7,614 bases of DNA from Carnobacterium_B sp040274945 (GTDB taxonomy: Bacteria; Bacillota; Bacilli; Lactobacillales; Carnobacteriaceae): assembly GCF_040274945.1 (NCBI RefSeq), contig NZ_JBEMAR010000016.1, positions 1-7,614 of the forward strand, read 5' to 3'. Below the pieces are notes generated by a model that saw only the letters and a list, made by a program, of their open reading frames with translations, made no database searches and was not told the DNA's origin. A program made the position numbers and the translations under genes. Positions 4,354 through 7,614 of this stretch are shown in pieces. Position 1 is the first letter of the stretch, and each line of letters opens with the position of its first letter.

Positions 4354-7300
4354 GAAAAAACAAGAAATGAAAGAATTTCAGCTGTAAAAAATCAAAAAAA
4401 CTTTGTTCAATCAGAAAATGCCAATGGATTGATCAAAAAAGGAACAGCTGTTTTCAGTACGACTTTATTAGTGAGTTTACTAGCATTTCCAACATTCTCT
4501 GCATCAGCTAGTGCAAATGAATTAGCTGAGACCAGTAGCAAAAAATTGGAAGAGACAATTGAAAAGAATGACACTGCAACTGAAGAAGGCCAAAAAGCAG
4601 CCATAGAATCAGACGAGAGTGATTACATACCAGAAGATGCCACTGAAAAACAACAACTTATTAATGAACTTAAATCAGTTCTTTCAACTGAACATTTTGA
4701 AACTTTAACATTTAACGAATTATCAATTGAAGAAATTGATGAATTACTTACAATAGCTATAGAAGAAGCAGAATTAAACAAAGAAACAGAAACATCTACA
4801 GCTATTCAACCAATAGATGAATCAAGTGACTCTGTTATTGATGAAACTGAGAATCTGGATAATCATACACTAGAAACAGACATCTCAGAAGAGTTAGACG
4901 AATCTGAAGTTGAAGTACCTGAAAAAGAAACTGTCAAAGAACAAGCTGAAGAACCTGTTGCGGTAGTCGTAGAAGTCCCTGAAACAGAAGTAGTAGAAGA
5001 AACAACAGAGATTGAAACAGATGTTCCGACAGAGGAATTAGTAGAAAATAATGATGAGGTTATTAGTGAGCCTCTTGAATCAGAAATTATAGAAGAACCA
5101 GCTACTTCAGAAGACAAAGTAACAGAACCAGTAACAGAACCAGTAACAGAACCAGTAACAGAACCAGTAACAGAACCAGTTAAAGAAGAAGTTATCGTAG
5201 AAAAAGCTAAAGTAGTAACTCCTAAAGTAGCAACTACTTCAGTTAAAATGGCAGCTACGACTTCGGCTAAAAAAGTAGCAACTACTGCTGTAGAAAAAGC
5301 TAAAACATATACTGTTAAGTCTGGTGATACACTAAATAAAATTAGCAAGGCTAATGGAGTCACTGTAGCTCAACTAAAAAAATGGAATAAACTATCAACA
5401 GATCTTATTAAGGTGGGACAAGTCTTAGATTTAAATGAAACTGCGTCAAAAAGCACACCCGCACCAAAGCCAACCAATACCAATAATGCAATTGTAGATG
5501 CATCAACACCTGCTGGCTTTGTTAATGGCCTTACATCATATGCAAAACAAGTAGCGGCAAATAATAATTTGTACGCTTCAGTTATGATTGCTCAAGCAGC
5601 ATTAGAGAGCGGTTATGGTACTAGTAAATTATCAACTAGTCCAAACTATAATTTATTTGGTATAAAAGGAAGTTACAATGGCAATACTGTTACAATGTAT
5701 ACATCTGAATGGAGTTCTTCAACAGGTTGGATTTATATCCCGCAAAACTTCAAGAAGTATCCATCGTATGCTGAATCATTGCAAGATAACGCTAACCTCT
5801 TAAAAAGAGGAACTTCTTGGGATAATGGCTATTACTCAGGTGCATGGGCTAGTAATTCAAACAGTGCATATGAAGCGACCGCATGGTTACAAGGACGATA
5901 CGCGACGGATCCTAGCTATGCTTCTAAGTTAAATGCTATTATAAAAGCTTATAACTTAACGCAATATGACACGAAATCTTCTGGAGAAACAGCACCAACA
6001 ACGCCGAGTATTCCGGTATCAAATGATAATAATAACGTTTCAACACCAGATGCAGGTAATACGAGCAGTACATCTTACAAAGTGAAATCAGGCGACACAT
6101 TGACAGCTATTGCATCAAAATATGGCGTATCTGTTTCCAACTTGAAATCATGGAACAACTTAAAGTCAGATATGATATATGTGAACCAAACATTGTCGAT
6201 CAAAGGTGGATCAACGTCAGGTGGAACAACAACGCCAACACCATCACCAAGCACAGGAAATACAAGCAGTACGTCTTATAAAGTAAAATCAGGCGACACA
6301 TTGACTGGTATTGGATCTCAATACGGTGTATCTGTTTCGAACTTGAAATCGTGGAACAGCTTAAAATCAGATACGATATACGTGAATCAAACATTGACAA
6401 TCAAAGGTGGAACAACGTCAGGTGGGACAACAACACCAGCACCAAATACTGGAAATACAAGCAGTATATCTTATAAAGTGATATCAGGCGATACATTGAC
6501 AGCTATTGCATCAAAATATGGCGTATCTGTTGCGAATTTGAAATCATGGAACAACTTAAAAACAGATGCGATCTATGTGAATCAAGCCTTAACGATTAAA
6601 GGTGGCAACACAACGACAGCACCAACACCAAGTACAGGAAATACAAGCACCACGTCTTATAAAGTGAAATCAGGCGACACATTGACTGGAATCGGTTCAA
6701 AATACGGTGTATCGGTTTCAAACTTGAAATCGTGGAATAACTTAACGTCAGATACGATATACGTGAATCAAGCCTTAACGATTAAGGGCGGTACAACTTC
6801 AGGTGGGACAACAACACCAAATACTGGAAATACAAGCAGTACGTCTTACAAAGTGAAATCAGGCGATACATTGACAGCTATTGCATCAAGATATGGTGTA
6901 TCTGTGGCGAACTTAAAATCATGGAATAGTCTAAAAACGGATACGATATATGTGAATCAAGCCTTAACGATTAAAGGCGGCAACACAACGACAGCACCAG
7001 CACCAAGTACAGGAAATACAAGCAATACGTCATATACTGTAAAATCAGGTGACACATTGACTGGAATCAGTTCAAAATATGGTGTATCGGTTTCAAACTT
7101 AAAATCATGGAACAACTTAAAAACAGATGCAATCTATGTGAATCAAGCCTTAACGATTAAAGGTGGAACAACAACGCCAACTACGGCACCAAATACAGGA
7201 AATACAAGCAACACGTCATACATTGTAAAATCAGGTGACACATTGACTGGAATCAGTTCAAAATACGGTGTAACGGTTTCAAACTTAAAATCATGGAACA

Positions 7301-7614
7301 ACTTAAAAACAGATGCGATCTATGTGAATCAAGCCTTAACGATTAAAGGCGGCAACACAACGACAGCACCAGCACCAAGTACAGGAAATACAAGCAACAC
7401 GTCATACACTGTAAAATCAGGTGACACATTGACTGGAATCAGTTCGAAATACGGTGTATCGGTTTCAAACTTAAAATCATGGAACAACTTAAAGACAGAT
7501 GCGATCTATGTGAATCAAACCTTAACGATTAAAGGTGGAACAACAACGCCAACACCGGTACCAAGTACAGGAAATACAAGCAACACGTCATACACTGTAA
7601 AATCAGGTGACACA
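4351..7614 (+). CDS. Secreted GH73 N-acetylglucosaminidase (AtlA-like autolysin) with LysM repeats, 3' end beyond window
   Basis: The reading frame is open for 1,088 codons to the window edge, with no stop and no cysteine. In order: a basic N-terminus; a signal peptide with hydrophobic core about 31-49 and likely cleavage after ASA at 53-55; an acidic Glu/Thr/Val-rich region (56-256); five VTEP repeats (257-276); a Lys/Thr/Ala-rich stretch (277-319); one LysM (320-361); a GH73 domain (about 388-537); then LysM modules from 576 on. GH73 marks are AQAALESGYG (414-423) with the likely catalytic Glu419, NLFGIKG (434-440) and YATDPSYASKL (517-527). GH73 enzymes cut the glycan strand after N-acetylglucosamine; LysM binds N-acetylglucosamine in the wall. 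The T/E-rich region plus GH73 plus LysM order matches Enterococcus faecalis AtlA, which splits daughter cells. This protein differs by a LysM before the enzyme and by more modules after it (AtlA has six). The Ser/Thr linkers and acidic region may be glycosylated (inference). WalR control is plausible. Confidence 0.95.
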   Translation, partial: MEKTRNERISAVKNQKNFVQSENANGLIKKGTAVFSTTLLVSLLAFPTFSASASANELAETSSKKLEETIEKNDTATEEGQKAAIESDESDYIPEDATEKQQLINELKSVLSTEHFETLTFNELSIEEIDELLTIAIEEAELNKETETSTAIQPIDESSDSVIDETENLDNHTLETDISEELDESEVEVPEKETVKEQAEEPVAVVVEVPETEVVEETTEIETDVPTEELVENNDEVISEPLESEIIEEPATSEDKVTEPVTEPVTEPVTEPVTEPVKEEVIVEKAKVVTPKVATTSVKMAATTSAKKVATTAVEKAKTYTVKSGDTLNKISKANGVTVAQLKKWNKLSTDLIKVGQVLDLNETASKSTPAPKPTNTNNAIVDASTPAGFVNGLTSYAKQVAANNNLYASVMIAQAALESGYGTSKLSTSPNYNLFGIKGSYNGNTVTMYTSEWSSSTGWIYIPQNFKKYPSYAESLQDNANLLKRGTSWDNGYYSGAWASNSNSAYEATAWLQGRYATDPSYASKLNAIIKAYNLTQYDTKSSGETAPTTPSIPVSNDNNNVSTPDAGNTSSTSYKVKSGDTLTAIASKYGVSVSNLKSWNNLKSDMIYVNQTLSIKGGSTSGGTTTPTPSPSTGNTSSTSYKVKSGDTLTGIGSQYGVSVSNLKSWNSLKSDTIYVNQTLTIKGGTTSGGTTTPAPNTGNTSSISYKVISGDTLTAIASKYGVSVANLKSWNNLKTDAIYVNQALTIKGGNTTTAPTPSTGNTSTTSYKVKSGDTLTGIGSKYGVSVSNLKSWNNLTSDTIYVNQALTIKGGTTSGGTTTPNTGNTSSTSYKVKSGDTLTAIASRYGVSVANLKSWNSLKTDTIYVNQALTIKGGNTTTAPAPSTGNTSNTSYTVKSGDTLTGISSKYGVSVSNLKSWNNLKTDAIYVNQALTIKGGTTTPTTAPNTGNTSNTSYIVKSGDTLTGISSKYGVTVSNLKSWNNLKTDAIYVNQALTIKGGNTTTAPAPSTGNTSNTSYTVKSGDTLTGISSKYGVSVSNLKSWNNLKTDAIYVNQTLTIKGGTTTPTPVPSTGNTSNTSYTVKSGDT
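5119..5178 (+). repeat. Five perfect tandem copies of a 12-bp unit (codes for VTEP)
   Basis: The unit GTAACAGAACCA is repeated five times without a mismatch, then ends in GTTAAAGAAGAA. Since 12 is a multiple of 3, gain or loss of copies by slippage would change the length of the acidic stalk by four residues without breaking the frame. It codes residues 257-276. Confidence 0.97.
6076..7614 (+). repeat. Tandem array of LysM modules (eight complete, ninth cut by the window)
   Basis: Each module is 43 codons, from YKVKSGDTL or YTVKSGDTL to LTIK. Modules start at 6076, 6277, 6472, 6658, 6847, 7033, 7219, 7405 and 7591. The periods are 201, 195, 186, 189, 186, 186, 186 and 186 bp. Linkers rich in Gly, Thr, Pro and Ser vary from 24 to 19 residues and share the end PSTGNTS or PNTGNTS. 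Modules 1, 3 and 5 read TAIAS; 2 and 4 read TGIGS; 6, 7 and 8 read TGISS. The linker after modules 3, 5 and 7 is GGNTTTAP-type, and after 2, 4, 6 and 8 GGTT-type. Together with the LysM at 5308-5433 the protein has at least ten LysM copies. Confidence 0.96.

Noticed and set aside
4407..4604. Minus-strand open frame of 65 codons
   Set aside because: It lies opposite the signal peptide region of the autolysin, so its apparent hydrophobic stretches mirror that sequence. There is no ribosome site.
4863..5363. Minus-strand open frame of 166 codons, Ser/Thr/Val-rich with a GSVT repeat
   Set aside because: It is the antisense image of the acidic region and the 12-bp repeat of the autolysin. It has no ribosome site or family likeness, and its low complexity mirrors the plus-strand gene.
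6200..6400. Minus-strand open frame of 66 codons
   Set aside because: Antisense to LysM modules 1 and 2; a by-product of the repeated coding sequence.
6442..6453. PNTG in the linkers as a sortase LPXTG signal
   Set aside because: There is no preceding Leu, it recurs in several linkers, and no hydrophobic segment and charged tail follow. The true C-terminus is outside the window.
6076..7614. CRISPR-like or other non-coding tandem array of 186-bp period
   Set aside because: The repeats are coding, stay in one frame, contain LysM motifs and have no unique spacers.

Overview
The window looks like chromosomal core DNA from a low-GC Gram-positive coccus or rod of the order Lactobacillales, closest in style to Carnobacterium or Enterococcus (inference). 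The evidence is a compact tRNA cluster whose genes do not encode CCA, an SMK-box (SAM-III) riboswitch in front of metK (a class known from Lactobacillales), strong AGGAGG-type ribosome binding sites with TTG starts, and a large AtlA-like autolysin. I see no insertion sequence, prophage, CRISPR array or attachment site.

Layout. 1-361: tail of a tRNA operon (Phe, cut by the window edge, then Gly, Ile, Glu), closed by a bidirectional terminator. 379-1264: a minus-strand gene for an unrecognised membrane protein of about nine segments, with its own hairpin downstream. 1265-1524: a divergent control region with an FNR/CRP-type palindrome, an extended -10 promoter and the SMK-box leader. 1525-2715: metK, complete. 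2721-3180: on the minus strand, convergent with metK, a decayed ytqB/mnmM-type methyltransferase that has lost its SAM-binding core; metK and this remnant share one terminator. 3256-4043: a minus-strand PAP2 phosphatase with its terminator. 4044-4350: a divergent control region carrying 11-bp-spaced direct repeats like a WalR box and a consensus TATAAT. 4351-7614: the first 1,088 codons of a secreted GH73 glucosaminidase, still open at the window end.

How the genes relate. metK makes S-adenosylmethionine and its leader can sense it. Its convergent neighbour was once a SAM-dependent methyltransferase but is now broken. The right half concerns the envelope: a PAP2 phosphatase, which may recycle lipid-linked carriers, stands divergent from a peptidoglycan hydrolase. 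That hydrolase has a signal peptide, an acidic Glu/Thr-rich region with a perfect 5 x 12 bp repeat, one LysM, the GH73 catalytic domain, and then at least eight complete LysM modules plus the start of a ninth. Those modules keep a two-module alternation for part of the array and become more uniform towards the window end, which suggests recent expansion. The most interesting points are this LysM array, the WalR-like repeats upstream of it, the ytqB remnant, and the FNR-like palindrome in front of the metK riboswitch. I do not see a clearly new multi-gene system in this window.
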